Below, piece after piece: positions 36,292 to 45,921 of a stretch of 64,000 bases of DNA. The notes below the pieces were generated by a model. That model made no database searches and had not been told where the DNA came from. It saw only the letters and a program-made list of their open reading frames with translations. The stretch is from assembly GCA_951812525.1 (NCBI GenBank), contig OX638316.1:2536506-2600505 (forward strand), given 5' to 3'. The stretch is from an uncultured Poribacteria bacterium. Lineage in GTDB: Bacteria > Poribacteria > WGA-4E > WGA-3G. A program made the position numbers and the translations under genes. Within the stretch, counting starts at the first letter, position 1. Each line of letters begins with the position of its first letter.

Positions 36292-36702
36292 TTAAGAGTA
36301 AAGCGTCGCCGTGAGGTTCCGCTTTCCGCCCCTATTTCGGAATTCGCATAGGTAAATGCCTTGCCAAATGCCTAAATTGAGGCGATGGTCGGTAATCGGA
36401 ACAGAGACAGTAAAACCCACGAGCGACGCTTTGATATGCGCCGGCATATCGTCATCACCTTCTATTGTGTGTCGATAGAACGGCTCGCGCTCCTTGATAA
36501 GTCGGTCAAAACTGTTCGCAAAATCTTCGCGGACGTCCGGATCGTCGTTCTCGTTGATTGTCAATCCCGCTGAAGTGTGCTTGATAAAAAGGTGCAGAAT
36601 GCCAGCTTTTGGTAGTTCACCGAGCGATTGCATAATCTCATCTGTGACGAGATGAAAGCCGCGCCGGTATTCGGGTAAGGTTATTTCGATTTGTTGAATC
36701 AC
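36292..36702 (-). CDS. YjbQ-family protein (UPF0047)
   Basis: A 136-residue protein of full family length. It has the conserved LHLFIKHTSAGLTINENDDPDV block, the YRHTIEGDDDMPAHIKASLVG block and GIWQGIYLCEFR near the end, with the metal-binding His residues in place. Members have secondary thiamine-phosphate synthase activity; true role uncertain. It is convergent with the GH32 gene. Confidence 0.9.
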   Translation of the reverse strand: MIQQIEITLPEYRRGFHLVTDEIMQSLGELPKAGILHLFIKHTSAGLTINENDDPDVREDFANSFDRLIKEREPFYRHTIEGDDDMPAHIKASLVGFTVSVPITDHRLNLGIWQGIYLCEFRNRGGKRNLTATLYS

Positions 36703-36831
36703 TTTTCAGTATGCTCCAAGTTTGTTTATTAATTCTGAATGTATTGTAAGTTTGAAGGTTTATCGGTTTTCAGTCGTTAGTTAAAAGGCTCGCCATTTTC
36801 TGAAATCCACTATGTTACAAGGAGAACTCTT

Positions 36832-36855
36832 AACTGATAACTGATAACTGACAAG
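36832..36855. repeat. TGATAAC heptanucleotide tandem repeat
   Basis: AACTGATAACTGATAACTGA shows three 7-nt units just upstream of the ribosome site of the next gene. Variants of the same heptamer occur elsewhere, for example in coding sequence at 27567-27602. Confidence 0.55.
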
Positions 36856-36873
36856 AATAAAAAAGGAGTCTGT

Positions 36874-37668
36874 ATGGACGTTATCTGTGCTTCTATCTGT
36901 TATCGAGGTTACGCCGAAGACGAAGTAGCCGCAACTTTGGAATACGCACCACAAATCGGCTATCGTCTCATGGAAATTCATGGTCCGCTCATCTGGAACG
37001 TGGATGCCGCGCACGCATTTGATATAAGCGGTATGAAGGCGAAAATTGATGCCTCTGGCATGAAGTGTGCTGGACTCTATCCACCCGGATGGGGCGGACA
37101 AGACAATGCCGATGTTGACACACGCGCAGACGCTATCGCCAGATGCGTTGAAATCGCCGAAGGACTTGGGGCAACCCATCTAACAACCAGCGGTGCACAG
37201 CGCAGGACGGAGCCTGGGGCATTGGATAGGGTTACCGCCTGTGTAAAAGAGGTGCTGCAACGCATACCCGCAGAAAGTCAAATCAAACTAACGCTTGAAC
37301 CTCACCACGGTAATGTCCTTGAACAAGCCTCGGATTTCCAAACCATTTTAGATGCGATTCCAGACGAACGGGTTGGGGTCTGCATAGATACAGGACATTT
37401 CCACTCGTCCGGGGTTGATACGCTTGCGGCGATTCGCCAATTCGCCTCGCGTCTGTATGCTGTGCATCTCAAAGACCATCTCGGCACTGTATCTGTCGGG
37501 ATTGGACGCGGTGATCTCAATCTCAAACAGATCATTGAGGCACTCCAAGCGGTAGACTACCAAGGCGACTTAACCTTGGAATTAGAGGTCGAAGACCCAG
37601 AAAATCTGCCCCGTTATACAGAAGAAGCTTATTTCTATCTCAAAGGAATGCTCGGTTTACAGTTATAA
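36874..37668 (+). CDS. sugar phosphate isomerase/epimerase-like TIM barrel
   Basis: A 264-residue AP-endonuclease-2/xylose-isomerase-like barrel. The metal-site residues appear as LEPHHGN (Glu), VCIDTGHFH (Asp and His), VHLKDH (His) and ELEVEDPE (Glu near the end). AAAAAAGGAG lies before the ATG. Its substrate is unknown. Its stop overlaps the end of the convergent PhyH gene by 6 nt. Confidence 0.85.
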   Translation: MDVICASICYRGYAEDEVAATLEYAPQIGYRLMEIHGPLIWNVDAAHAFDISGMKAKIDASGMKCAGLYPPGWGGQDNADVDTRADAIARCVEIAEGLGATHLTTSGAQRRTEPGALDRVTACVKEVLQRIPAESQIKLTLEPHHGNVLEQASDFQTILDAIPDERVGVCIDTGHFHSSGVDTLAAIRQFASRLYAVHLKDHLGTVSVGIGRGDLNLKQIIEALQAVDYQGDLTLELEVEDPENLPRYTEEAYFYLKGMLGLQL

Positions 37669-38886
37669 CTCCCACGTCTTGATAAAATCTGAAACACTGA
37701 AATCAGCAGGCATTTCGTTGAAATAGTAGTGCATCGGACCCGATTGGAAGCCCGGCAAATACAGCTCTTCATCGGTTTTAAGAAGCGCATCAAGCGGCTT
37801 GAAGCGTTCCCATATAACAGACGCCTCCTCTTTCGTGAACCTATCTTCAGCGAACGGCGGTCCCCAATTCAGCGTGATGGCATGGAAACCTTTGCCGCGC
37901 TTCTTGAGATCATCGGGAATGTCTGTAAGTTCACAACCGTGCACCATTGCCACGAAACAGGCAGCTTTGCACAAAAAGACGGTTGAGAGCATCTTTCCTT
38001 TTTCGCCTCTATCTGGATGCAGTTTTTCTAAGGCGGCGTGGTACGCATTCGCATCCTTTTCCATGGCAGCGCGGAGTGCTTCTTCGCACCACACCTGCAT
38101 CTGGTTACTACGCGCATTCCACCGGTCAAATCGTTCTTGAACGTCCGGCGACAGATAATCTATATAGTCAAAAGTTGGGTAGTGAGTGTAGTTTGAAAAC
38201 CCACCGTGAATCGTGCGACGCATCTTTCTGCTATAGTTACTACCCCAGTGCAAAATTGGCAGAATGTAAACGACCCCGTCGCCTGCATTGAGGTGTGTTT
38301 GAACGGCACCTGGTAACGGAACCTTCGGGTCTGCCAACAACTGCTCATTTTCCGCTTCACTGTTAATCCGTAAATGGCTACCCGGAAGCACCCATAGCAC
38401 ACTGTCGTCGTAGAGTGAGAGGTTCCACTGAACGTAACGCGGTCCTGTCTCCACAATGTCGTCGATATAACCCAGTAATGGCGCAGTATCAATGGGGTGA
38501 TGATCACGGTGCCAAGTCGCAGGACCGCGATCTCGGACCGGATTACACATGAGCATCATCTCAGTAACACCTGCGTCCTCCGCACCGAGGAGTTCACTGC
38601 TAACCCCTTGTGTGTTTTCATGTGCCCAAATTTCGATCGCACTGGCAGTTTTCTCATCGACATGCCCGGCAAGTGGATCGCGTCCGAGGAGTAAGCGTGG
38701 TTGTGCTGAAGTCTCCCATACGCCACCCGGTGGATCGTTCGGTGCCCTTTCTCGTGACCAGAGTTCTCGCTGACGCGATACCATCAATTCATAACTCTCT
38801 CGTAGCGAGTCCAGTTCCTCCGGCGGGATTACCTCCCGAACCACGAGGTAGCCTTCCTCCATGAATTGGGTCCGATCTACTTTCAT
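37663..38886 (-). CDS. phytanoyl-CoA dioxygenase (PhyH) family protein
   Basis: A 407-residue Fe(II)/2-oxoglutarate oxygenase. The HxD part of the facial triad is in TWHRDHHP, the second iron His is in HWGSNYS or RRTIHGG, and the N-terminal LVVREVIPPEELDSLRESYE is family-like. GGAGAAAC precedes the ATG. It is the last gene of a minus-strand set: DUF2064-type transferase, SDR, PhyH, with 20-31 nt gaps. PhyH families are greatly expanded in Poribacteria; substrates are mostly unknown. Confidence 0.88.
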   Translation of the reverse strand: MKVDRTQFMEEGYLVVREVIPPEELDSLRESYELMVSRQRELWSRERAPNDPPGGVWETSAQPRLLLGRDPLAGHVDEKTASAIEIWAHENTQGVSSELLGAEDAGVTEMMLMCNPVRDRGPATWHRDHHPIDTAPLLGYIDDIVETGPRYVQWNLSLYDDSVLWVLPGSHLRINSEAENEQLLADPKVPLPGAVQTHLNAGDGVVYILPILHWGSNYSRKMRRTIHGGFSNYTHYPTFDYIDYLSPDVQERFDRWNARSNQMQVWCEEALRAAMEKDANAYHAALEKLHPDRGEKGKMLSTVFLCKAACFVAMVHGCELTDIPDDLKKRGKGFHAITLNWGPPFAEDRFTKEEASVIWERFKPLDALLKTDEELYLPGFQSGPMHYYFNEMPADFSVSDFIKTWEL

Positions 38887-38906
38887 GATGTTTCTCCGGC
38901 TGCGTG

Positions 38907-39638
38907 TTAGCCTCGCCCGACATAAAGCTGACCAATAGGCAAGACTGTCGCTTCTAACATATTAATGTTTGGCGGGAGGGTTGCCATGAGAACAGCAGCT
39001 TGCGCGAGATCGTCAACGTCCATCATCGGTTCAGTGGGTTCCTCTGGACGATTTTGATGACGCTCTACGTAGGTATTACCCGGTTGCAAGCAGCTCGCCG
39101 TGATGCCGTGGACTCTTCCCTCTAATGCCGTTACCTGTGTCAAGCCCCAGATGCCGAATTTACTGGCACTGTAAGGTGCTGTCCGAGGACGAACCCGATG
39201 GGCAGAGATACTCCCGACGTTGATGATACGTCCACCTTCACCTTGCGCCTTCATAATTGCGAATGCCTCGCGTGTACAGATAAACGGAGCACGGAGATTT
39301 ACATTGATAACCCAGTCCCAATCCTCTGTTGCCAATTCACCTATGGGACCCCCATTAAATGCCCCCGCATTATTGACGAGGATGTCCAAACGTCCGTATT
39401 CATCCATCGATTTTTCAAAGAGTGCTTTAATCTGGGACTCGTCCGTTACATCCGTCGGAACGGTTAGCACTTTTGTGCCATTCGCTCGAAATTCGTCAGC
39501 GGTTTCCTCAAGGAGTTTGGCATCCCTTGCGGCAATAGTGAGAGTCGCCCCTTCCGCCGCAAGCCCTCTTGCAATCCCTCTTCCAATGCCCCGGTTTCCA
39601 CCCGTTACAATTGCAAATTTTCCATCCAATTGTCCCAT
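38907..39638 (-). CDS. short-chain dehydrogenase/reductase
   Basis: A 243-residue classical SDR. The cofactor loop is VTGGNRGIGRGIARG, NNAGAF follows, the catalytic serine is in INVGSISAH and the YxxxK motif is YSASKFGI. The TGxxxGxG and lack of an acidic residue after strand 2 (AARDAK) point to NADPH. The ATG at 39638 with GGAGA upstream is preferred over 39665. The substrate is unknown. Confidence 0.92.
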   Translation of the reverse strand: MGQLDGKFAIVTGGNRGIGRGIARGLAAEGATLTIAARDAKLLEETADEFRANGTKVLTVPTDVTDESQIKALFEKSMDEYGRLDILVNNAGAFNGGPIGELATEDWDWVINVNLRAPFICTREAFAIMKAQGEGGRIINVGSISAHRVRPRTAPYSASKFGIWGLTQVTALEGRVHGITASCLQPGNTYVERHQNRPEEPTEPMMDVDDLAQAAVLMATLPPNINMLEATVLPIGQLYVGRG

Positions 39639-39669
39639 TATCAATTCTCCCTCGTTGTAGCACAAACTG

Positions 39670-40371
39670 TTAGTTTGTGCCCTTTGAAAATAATTCTGCT
39701 AATAGTGTTTCTGTTCTAACAGCTTGCACTCTATTGCCAGCGAGTCGCATCGCCGATATGTGCGCATGCAAAAACTTCAAATCTTCAGCCGTATCTATAT
39801 CATACCATGGCGGTAGGAGACCGACTGTTGTTTTTGCCGAATGGATGCGTGTCATGGTCTGTTGGAAAACATCTGCTGTGCTCCATGCAATTTCCTCAAA
39901 TACAAACGGTGCTATAGTTGCCACATTCGCCGCAGAAAAGCCGATGAGGTAATAGCCGCCATCTGTACTTGGTCCAATGGCAATATCCCGCGAGTCAAGC
40001 AGTGTAAGTGCCTCTGAGATGTATGAGATAGGTAAAGTCGGACTATCAGATCCGACGAGTAAAATCTTTGTGTATCCTTGCTCAGCTGCCCACTGTGTTG
40101 CCGAAGTGAGCCGTTCCCCGAGGCCTGCACCTATTTGCGGAATATAGATAGCATCGTCTCCGATTAACGCTCGTAGATCGGATTCTGCCTCTGCGGGTGT
40201 ATATGCGATGACGAGGTCTACATCAGAGAGTTTAGCCAGTGCCTCACACCAATCCGTGAGGAACGCCGTGTATAATGTCGCTGCTTGTCCGGGTGAGAGC
40301 GTTGGAATGAGCCGCGTCTTAACCTGATTCGGCACCGGATTCTTAGCAAAAACAATGACACACATCTTCAC
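39670..40371 (-). CDS. DUF2064 / TIGR04282-type glycosyltransferase-like protein
   Basis: A 233-residue GT-A-fold protein. VIVFAKNPVPNQVKTRLIP at the start, GDDAIYIPQIGAGLGERL, LLVGSDSPTLP (metal-site Asp) and GPSTDGGYYLIG are the family signature. In some genomes this family is linked to arsenosugar biosynthesis; no ars genes are here. The start could be GTG at 40371 or ATG at 40365. First gene of the run with SDR and PhyH. Confidence 0.88.
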   Translation of the reverse strand: MKMCVIVFAKNPVPNQVKTRLIPTLSPGQAATLYTAFLTDWCEALAKLSDVDLVIAYTPAEAESDLRALIGDDAIYIPQIGAGLGERLTSATQWAAEQGYTKILLVGSDSPTLPISYISEALTLLDSRDIAIGPSTDGGYYLIGFSAANVATIAPFVFEEIAWSTADVFQQTMTRIHSAKTTVGLLPPWYDIDTAEDLKFLHAHISAMRLAGNRVQAVRTETLLAELFSKGTN

Positions 40372-40418
40372 CGATAAAATTCCTTATTCCTGTAGTGAAT
40401 GGTGTAGATCCTTTGTTT

Positions 40419-40748
40419 CTACAGATGAAAGACTTCACGCAGGCGCGTCCAAAAACTACCAGCATCATGCTTTTGCGGTGGATTCTCTGATTTCTCCAGT
40501 GCCTCAATATAGAGATCTACCACGTCTTCAAAGGCTACGCGCAGTTCTTCGTCAGTATTTCCATGAAAGCAAATAATATCATCAATACCCACAACATCAC
40601 CGACAAAACACTCATCTTTGTCACTATAGATAATTTCCGCTGTATAACCTTTGTAGATCATTGTTTTCATCTGCAACGTGGCTGGGATTTGCGGACTAAA
40701 GATAGCCTCTAATGTCCTTTGATGTTTTTTGTTTAAGCGAACATTCAT
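40419..40748 (-). CDS. HicB-like antitoxin domain fused to a HicA N-terminal remnant
   Basis: A 109-residue protein. From about residue 27, KTMIYKGYTAEIIYSDKDE and DDIICFHGNTDEELRVAFEDVVD are a HicB antitoxin-like fold. The preceding 26 residues (NKKHQRTLEAIFSPQIPAT) match the start of HicA toxins, whose catalytic double-stranded RNA-binding part is absent. The ATG at 40748 has AGGA 8 nt upstream; the internal HicB ATG has no ribosome site. I infer that deletion of hicA fused its start to hicB. There is no other toxin gene nearby. Confidence 0.7.
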   Translation of the reverse strand: MNVRLNKKHQRTLEAIFSPQIPATLQMKTMIYKGYTAEIIYSDKDECFVGDVVGIDDIICFHGNTDEELRVAFEDVVDLYIEALEKSENPPQKHDAGSFWTRLREVFHL

Positions 40749-41027
40749 CACTGTAATCCTAGGTGTGCTTTAGGCTTTTTATATGCCTCAGGCACGGCTC
40801 CATCGGATTCCAGAGGCGGGAATTTCTATTCCTTCACTCGTTAAATTCTGTCAAATTTTCTACATTGGCGAGTTCACAAAATTGGACTGTTACATTCTTT
40901 TTTACCTCTTAACTCTATCATATACAAGCTAAAGTGTCAATTTAAATATCTCAGTTTACCAGCGGTATAGTGTGAGTTGTTCTGAAGTCGATGCGTTGAT
41001 AGAAGATGTGCTGCATCTATCACAACC

Positions 41028-42986
41028 TTAGTACCAAACCCGATACACCGGTATCTTAAAGACAGCACCCACCAGACTCCAAAACGTCCCCGTCAGAAAG
41101 TCTCCCAGAATTATACCAACAAAGAATGGAGCCGCCTGCCGATAGAGTCGCAATCCTCCAAATTTGAGTAGAATCGCCTTAATGGTCCAACCTACACAGA
41201 CCGCGCTCCAGACCCAAACCATTCCCGCAGATAAACCGAGGGCATAGCCTGCCGGATGAAAAGGAAACCAGATAAACTGCCTTCTCAAAAACATTAATCC
41301 CAACGTAAACAGCGAGGCAAACGCTGTAAAACTCAATCCCATGCTGTCTGTGGCGTGTGATTGTTGCAACCACGGCAGCAGCAAACGTTCAAAGGTTTCA
41401 AATCCAATACCGATGATGTACCCCTCAGTTCGGACAGCACCGTGTTGATATATCAGATGCAAATACGCCCAGAACGAAGCCGGTGTTGCTACCAACAGAG
41501 CGACTATCATAGCGATCGCCATCTTTTTCTGAGAGACCGGTGCCCGCTCTGCTATTTTGAACCCCTCCAACTGACTCGGCATTGGGTGCGAGACATTATC
41601 CCGGACGTATGGATACAAAAAGGATAAAAGCGTCAAATTTCCTGCCCCAATCCGTCGCACGCCTAAAACTGATACGAGCATCAGTTGCGGATGCGTCCAA
41701 ATTACCTCATGATAAGGCACACCCACCGCCGCTCGCGCGTATGTTATAGCGATAGACATGAGAAAGTAGAGGAATAAAAAGGCGAGAAGAATTCCGGCAG
41801 ACATACCAGCCTGTTGGAAAATAAAGACAAGAATCGCGATGCCAATCAAAATTCCGAGCAGAGCGGTGCGGTATTGAAACGGTTCGTTTCTAAAAGCAGA
41901 AGTGCCATCGTTAGAGGGCTTCAAAGCCGTAGTAAACACCGTTATGAGGTGTTTGCGACTTACCCATAGGATTAAGATGCCAAGTGTCAACCATGCACCA
42001 ATTCCCTGCTGGTTGTAGTAAGGAAAGCCTGGTAACGATTTCCATCCGCCCATGCTCCCTAAAATCAATTGCAACTTTGTAAACAAAAAGAAGAACCAGA
42101 CCGAAAACGAAAGCTCAAGCGGCACAAAAAAGGTCAAGGCGATGACCCAAGGATAAAAGAAGAGCGGGAGCCATCCGATAGCGCTCCAAGGTTTCGTCGT
42201 AAAAATTTTCGATCCGAAGTCGGGGATTTTGAGAGGCACACTCGGCACTGGTGGATAAAGAAAGTGGAGTCCGTTGAGAAGTTCTACCGCCGCACAGATA
42301 CCAATCCCAAGCCACAACAACCGTCTTGAGAAAAAGCGACGGGTCGTCATCTCTAATGGGAGTTGTGCAATCGGATAACTGAGCCGTTCCCGTTCACTCC
42401 ACTGCAAACGCTGGATGCTGTTAAAGCACATCAAGATGAAAAAAAGAACAAACGTAACAAACGACCAAAGCAATGTCGGACCTATCCATGCAGACAGGTG
42501 TTTAGCTGTGTATAAGGTTGAATTGCCCTCAAAGAAACCCGTGAGAGTGCCTTCGTCTTGAACAGTGAACCAAGGTGGGATATACCTATGAAAGAGGGTT
42601 GCATATTCGTTTTCAAAGGTAGCAAACCAGAACGGATGCGCCAGAATCCCTAAGATAAAGTCCATTGGGTTATGTCCAGAAACCACGCAAAGCATAACCA
42701 ACATCTGATAGACTAAAAGAAGTTGTGCGCGGCTTAAGGCGAGTTGTGGACGGATCCGCTTTAGCAACGTGTTGAGCATCAGCCCAAAGAATAGGTTGAC
42801 AATCGGCGGGATAAACAGAGAAGCGTAAGCAGGATTTAGGGAGTGGTAGATACCGCTGACCAGTGCGATCCAATAGGCGTTGAGTAAAATCAGGATCACG
42901 CCGATAATGAGCGGAAGGAGGAGAGGGGCTGTTTCGGAACCGATTTGGGGTTGAGGTCTCTCTTCTGACATAGCTGCCTTCCGCAT
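41028..42986 (-). CDS. DUF6785-family polytopic membrane protein (second copy)
   Basis: A 652-residue paralogue of the protein at 1900-3813, sharing FHRYIPPWF, the LQWSERERLSYPIAQLPLEM block, FSVWFFF and the C-terminal QxxxFxPxHPxGYxLG region, seen as FIWFPFHPAGYALG. About 14 hydrophobic helices fill the chain. The ATG at 42986 is used here; an ATG at 42971 with GAAGG before it is equally plausible. Function unknown; likely transport. The two copies are 39 kb apart, so this is not a tandem duplicate. Confidence 0.8.
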   Translation of the reverse strand: MRKAAMSEERPQPQIGSETAPLLLPLIIGVILILLNAYWIALVSGIYHSLNPAYASLFIPPIVNLFFGLMLNTLLKRIRPQLALSRAQLLLVYQMLVMLCVVSGHNPMDFILGILAHPFWFATFENEYATLFHRYIPPWFTVQDEGTLTGFFEGNSTLYTAKHLSAWIGPTLLWSFVTFVLFFILMCFNSIQRLQWSERERLSYPIAQLPLEMTTRRFFSRRLLWLGIGICAAVELLNGLHFLYPPVPSVPLKIPDFGSKIFTTKPWSAIGWLPLFFYPWVIALTFFVPLELSFSVWFFFLFTKLQLILGSMGGWKSLPGFPYYNQQGIGAWLTLGILILWVSRKHLITVFTTALKPSNDGTSAFRNEPFQYRTALLGILIGIAILVFIFQQAGMSAGILLAFLFLYFLMSIAITYARAAVGVPYHEVIWTHPQLMLVSVLGVRRIGAGNLTLLSFLYPYVRDNVSHPMPSQLEGFKIAERAPVSQKKMAIAMIVALLVATPASFWAYLHLIYQHGAVRTEGYIIGIGFETFERLLLPWLQQSHATDSMGLSFTAFASLFTLGLMFLRRQFIWFPFHPAGYALGLSAGMVWVWSAVCVGWTIKAILLKFGGLRLYRQAAPFFVGIILGDFLTGTFWSLVGAVFKIPVYRVWY

Positions 42987-43123
42987 ACAAGCACTACCTC
43001 AGGCTGGATTATAAAACTATACTACATTTTGGAACGGAGGTCCTTTTTCTTTTTTTCAGTATGAGAGCGCGTAAACATGACTCATTCCTATTGGGACAGA
43101 TGCTTCGTTATTAGAGATCATAT

Positions 43124-44152
43124 CTACCGATCCTCAACCATCTCACGCATGGGCGGGTTCTGTGGTGCTACCGGTTCCGGACGCTGATCCAACCACCACG
43201 CAAAGACCACCACAAGACACGCGAGCACAATCGCACTCAGTGCCATTGGGACACCTGTAGATTGCCCGTCACTCGCATCGATCTGGTATTTCGCGGCGAC
43301 TGCCGATGCTACCACTATTACAGCCAGCACGAGGTTTACAAACCAGGGCACTTGAAAGAGTATCGCAATTAAGGAAATCACTGCCACAGTCAGACTCAGC
43401 TGTGCAAGCGGGTGGTAAGGTGGTCCATCCAGTTCCTCAGCATCGGAGGTATTACCGTGTCTGTAGGAAGCGGGGATCGGTGCACCATCTTGGTACGTCA
43501 TCTCGATAAGACGGATGAAATCTGCCAGTAATTTTCCCTCCTGAATCCACTCATAAAGTGCGGGGTATTCGTGACGAAGTAGGATCACAAACTCTTGACG
43601 TTGCGCACTAAAATCTGTGAATTCTTCCCAGTCGTTTTCTGGAATAGTGACATAAGATTCAGGACCGACACGGAGTTCATAGCCTCGTCCGGTAATATAG
43701 ACAACACTGCCAATGCCTTCGCGTTCGGCAATAAGTAATTCTGTCGAATCATCGAAATCTGGTCGTTGACTGCTATCTTCTTGAGCAACAGCCATATCGC
43801 GTTGCTTAAGTGCTTCCGCTGCTTCCTCAGATCGCATTACCATTTCATTGTCCGTGACGGCAACGCCGATGCGACTCACTAGTTCCATAGCTGCCACTTC
43901 ATGCTCTGGTGCCACAAGAAGTGCTGTTTGACGTTCCTGTTTCAGTTCAATTGGCCTGCACCGGATCTGTTGCGCGCTTAGGGTCGCTTGAACCAGTCGT
44001 ACTTCCCATTCATCGTTGGTGCGGTAAATCTCTACCCACTCCGGAGTATTGCCAATCTCTTCACCAAATAAACGAGTAAGCTGTCTCACTTGTCCTTGAC
44101 TCACTTGGGCACCCTGCGGAGGGTTGATATTTTTTTTTCTATTTTCATCCAT
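43124..44152 (-). CDS. DUF2007-like protein with two C-terminal membrane helices
   Basis: A 342-residue protein. Residues about 35-95 (WVEIYRTNDEWEVRLVQATLSAQQIRCRPIE, then LLVAPEHEVAAMEL) look like a DUF2007 putative signal-transducing domain. A middle region (about 140-235) is unrecognised and contains WxxF-type motifs. Two or three hydrophobic segments (about 245-325) resemble DUF4190-type membrane anchors. GGAGTT precedes the ATG. The glycosyltransferase gene lies upstream and may be co-transcribed. Confidence 0.65.
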   Translation of the reverse strand: MDENRKKNINPPQGAQVSQGQVRQLTRLFGEEIGNTPEWVEIYRTNDEWEVRLVQATLSAQQIRCRPIELKQERQTALLVAPEHEVAAMELVSRIGVAVTDNEMVMRSEEAAEALKQRDMAVAQEDSSQRPDFDDSTELLIAEREGIGSVVYITGRGYELRVGPESYVTIPENDWEEFTDFSAQRQEFVILLRHEYPALYEWIQEGKLLADFIRLIEMTYQDGAPIPASYRHGNTSDAEELDGPPYHPLAQLSLTVAVISLIAILFQVPWFVNLVLAVIVVASAVAAKYQIDASDGQSTGVPMALSAIVLACLVVVFAWWLDQRPEPVAPQNPPMREMVEDR

Positions 44153-44266
44153 AATAACTCCTTATGAGTTTTGCCGTTAACTTGGCTAAAACCGAACCGA
44201 CTATCTGTTGGTTCGGGTCTCCGTGCCCGAATGATGCACCTCTCATAACGTTTCTCAATTTGAATA

Positions 44267-45442
44267 TCAAGATGCTGCTAACAGTTCAGTATAAACTGCC
44301 TCTGTCAGGGTTGTGTTCTTTTCGCTGCTGAATAGCTGCACAGCACGGGTGCGAGCGGCTTTTCCCATTGTCTGTAATCGTTCTTGATCCGTCGCGAGGG
44401 CTGTCACAGCCTCAGCAATCGCTAGTGCATTTTCGGGAGGCACTAAAAGCCCAGTTTCGGGTGTGACGAGTTCTTTGCTCCCACCGAGTGGCGTAGCGAT
44501 AACAGGCTTGCCTACCGCCATCGCTTCGATGATGGTGCGCGGGCACGCCTCTGGAATAATAGATGGCACCAGTACAATGTCAAGTAGACTCGTTACAACA
44601 CGCGTATCCGATAAAAATCCGGTGAAGATTACTGAATCTTCAACGCCGAGATTTACGACCTCTTGTTTTAGGGTCTCCATATAGTCAACATCTTTTTGGA
44701 AATAGGGACCGCCTACAATCAGCAGTTTAACAGGTGTTTTCGTCTTGAGTTCAGCCATCGCACGAACTAAGAAGTGGATACCTTTTTCTGGTGTAATCCG
44801 AGTCACAACACCAGCGAGTATAGGTAAGTCAGGTGCAGTGCCAATGAGTTCTGTTCGGAGGGTTTCTACCTCTTTCGGTGATGCCTGAAAAGCATCCAAA
44901 TCTACACCGTTATAAATTAATGTCTGCTTTGCCACGGGAGCAAAATCCCAACGGGTCGCCTCTGACACCAGAATCACGCGATGAAGGAGTCGCTCGCAGA
45001 GCCTATCTAAAATGCCGTAGGAAGTTGCGTAACGTTTATGCATCAGGATCGGAATGCGATGTATTCTCGCGACGATACCGCCCAACAGTGCTACCGAAAG
45101 AGAATTTGCATGGATTAGGTCAATTGCGTGTTGTTTTACCACTCGATGGAGTTGGAGAACAACCTGAAGTTGCCGCAGGTCTTCCAGCAGATCACTAACA
45201 GTGAACCGCTTCACCTTATCGGTTTTGTTGTGTGCAGCCGGTAGAGACAGAGGAACAATGCTCGCCTCTGTCTTTACGACTTCCGCTGCGAAAGGACTAT
45301 CACCCAGACATCCAACAAAAGGCGTAAAGCGATCTTTATTTAACAGACTTAACAACAGTAGAAGGCTCCGTTGCCCGCCTCCGATGCCTGACCCGCTATC
45401 AAGATATAGGATGTTGGATTTCGATGTGTCGGATATTTTCAT
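44267..45442 (-). CDS. glycosyltransferase family 4 protein
   Basis: A 391-residue GT-B enzyme. The N-terminal glycine-rich loop is GSGIGGGQRSLLLLLSLL; the C-terminal Rossmann half has GVVTRITPEKGIHFLV and the GT4 donor motif PEACPRTIIEAMAVGKPVIATPLGGSKELV. Its start lies inside the tsaE end (44-nt overlap from ATG 45442), so it is probably translationally coupled. The likely product is a cell-surface or lipopolysaccharide sugar; no sugar is specified by the sequence. Confidence 0.9.
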   Translation of the reverse strand: MKISDTSKSNILYLDSGSGIGGGQRSLLLLLSLLNKDRFTPFVGCLGDSPFAAEVVKTEASIVPLSLPAAHNKTDKVKRFTVSDLLEDLRQLQVVLQLHRVVKQHAIDLIHANSLSVALLGGIVARIHRIPILMHKRYATSYGILDRLCERLLHRVILVSEATRWDFAPVAKQTLIYNGVDLDAFQASPKEVETLRTELIGTAPDLPILAGVVTRITPEKGIHFLVRAMAELKTKTPVKLLIVGGPYFQKDVDYMETLKQEVVNLGVEDSVIFTGFLSDTRVVTSLLDIVLVPSIIPEACPRTIIEAMAVGKPVIATPLGGSKELVTPETGLLVPPENALAIAEAVTALATDQERLQTMGKAARTRAVQLFSSEKNTTLTEAVYTELLAAS

Positions 45443-45899
45443 CTGCAGGGCTTTGTAGTATTGACTCGTGTGCGCCGCTATGGTCGTGTGAAGCGTTTGT
45501 CTCTGCAAGCGTTATATGAATCTTTATACAGCTATCAGGCAAGGCATCTACCATCCGTTCTGCCCACTCAATAATACAAATGCCGTCGCCCTCTATATAT
45601 TCGCTGAGTCCAAGTTCGGCGATCTCCTCACCGTTTTCGAGTCGATACAAATCAATATGGTAGATCGGTATCGTTCCACTGTACTCGTTGATTAGAATAT
45701 AAGACGGACTGCTGACAATCTCATCGGGTGCGATGCCTACACCGCGCGCGATACCTTGCGTCAAGCAGGTCTTACCAGTACCGAGATCGCCAATGAGTGC
45801 TATGACATCCCCCTGTTTGAGCGTTTTGCCGAGTTTCTCGCCAAGTGCCTGTGTCTCCTCAGGCGTTTCTGTATTAAAGATTTCGTTTCTATTTTCCAT
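45399..45899 (-). CDS. tsaE: tRNA threonylcarbamoyladenosine biosynthesis ATPase TsaE
   Basis: A 166-residue P-loop ATPase. Walker A is GDLGTGKTCLTQG, followed by SSPSYILINEY and the HIDLYRLENGEEIAELGLSEY block. It works with TsaB and TsaD to make t6A37 on tRNA. The C-terminus is about 20 residues longer than usual, and that tail overlaps the GT4 start. The tsaB end is in the window at 63772, so the two are not linked. Confidence 0.95.
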   Translation of the reverse strand: MENRNEIFNTETPEETQALGEKLGKTLKQGDVIALIGDLGTGKTCLTQGIARGVGIAPDEIVSSPSYILINEYSGTIPIYHIDLYRLENGEEIAELGLSEYIEGDGICIIEWAERMVDALPDSCIKIHITLAETNASHDHSGAHESILQSPADENIRHIEIQHPIS

Positions 45900-45921
45900 T
45901 TGTCGTTATTTAATGTCCCGC

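Noticed and set aside
45399-45508. Starting the GT4 gene at the upstream ATG (45508)
   Set aside because: Those extra residues lie inside tsaE and are unlike the family N-terminus; the ATG at 45442 fits better.
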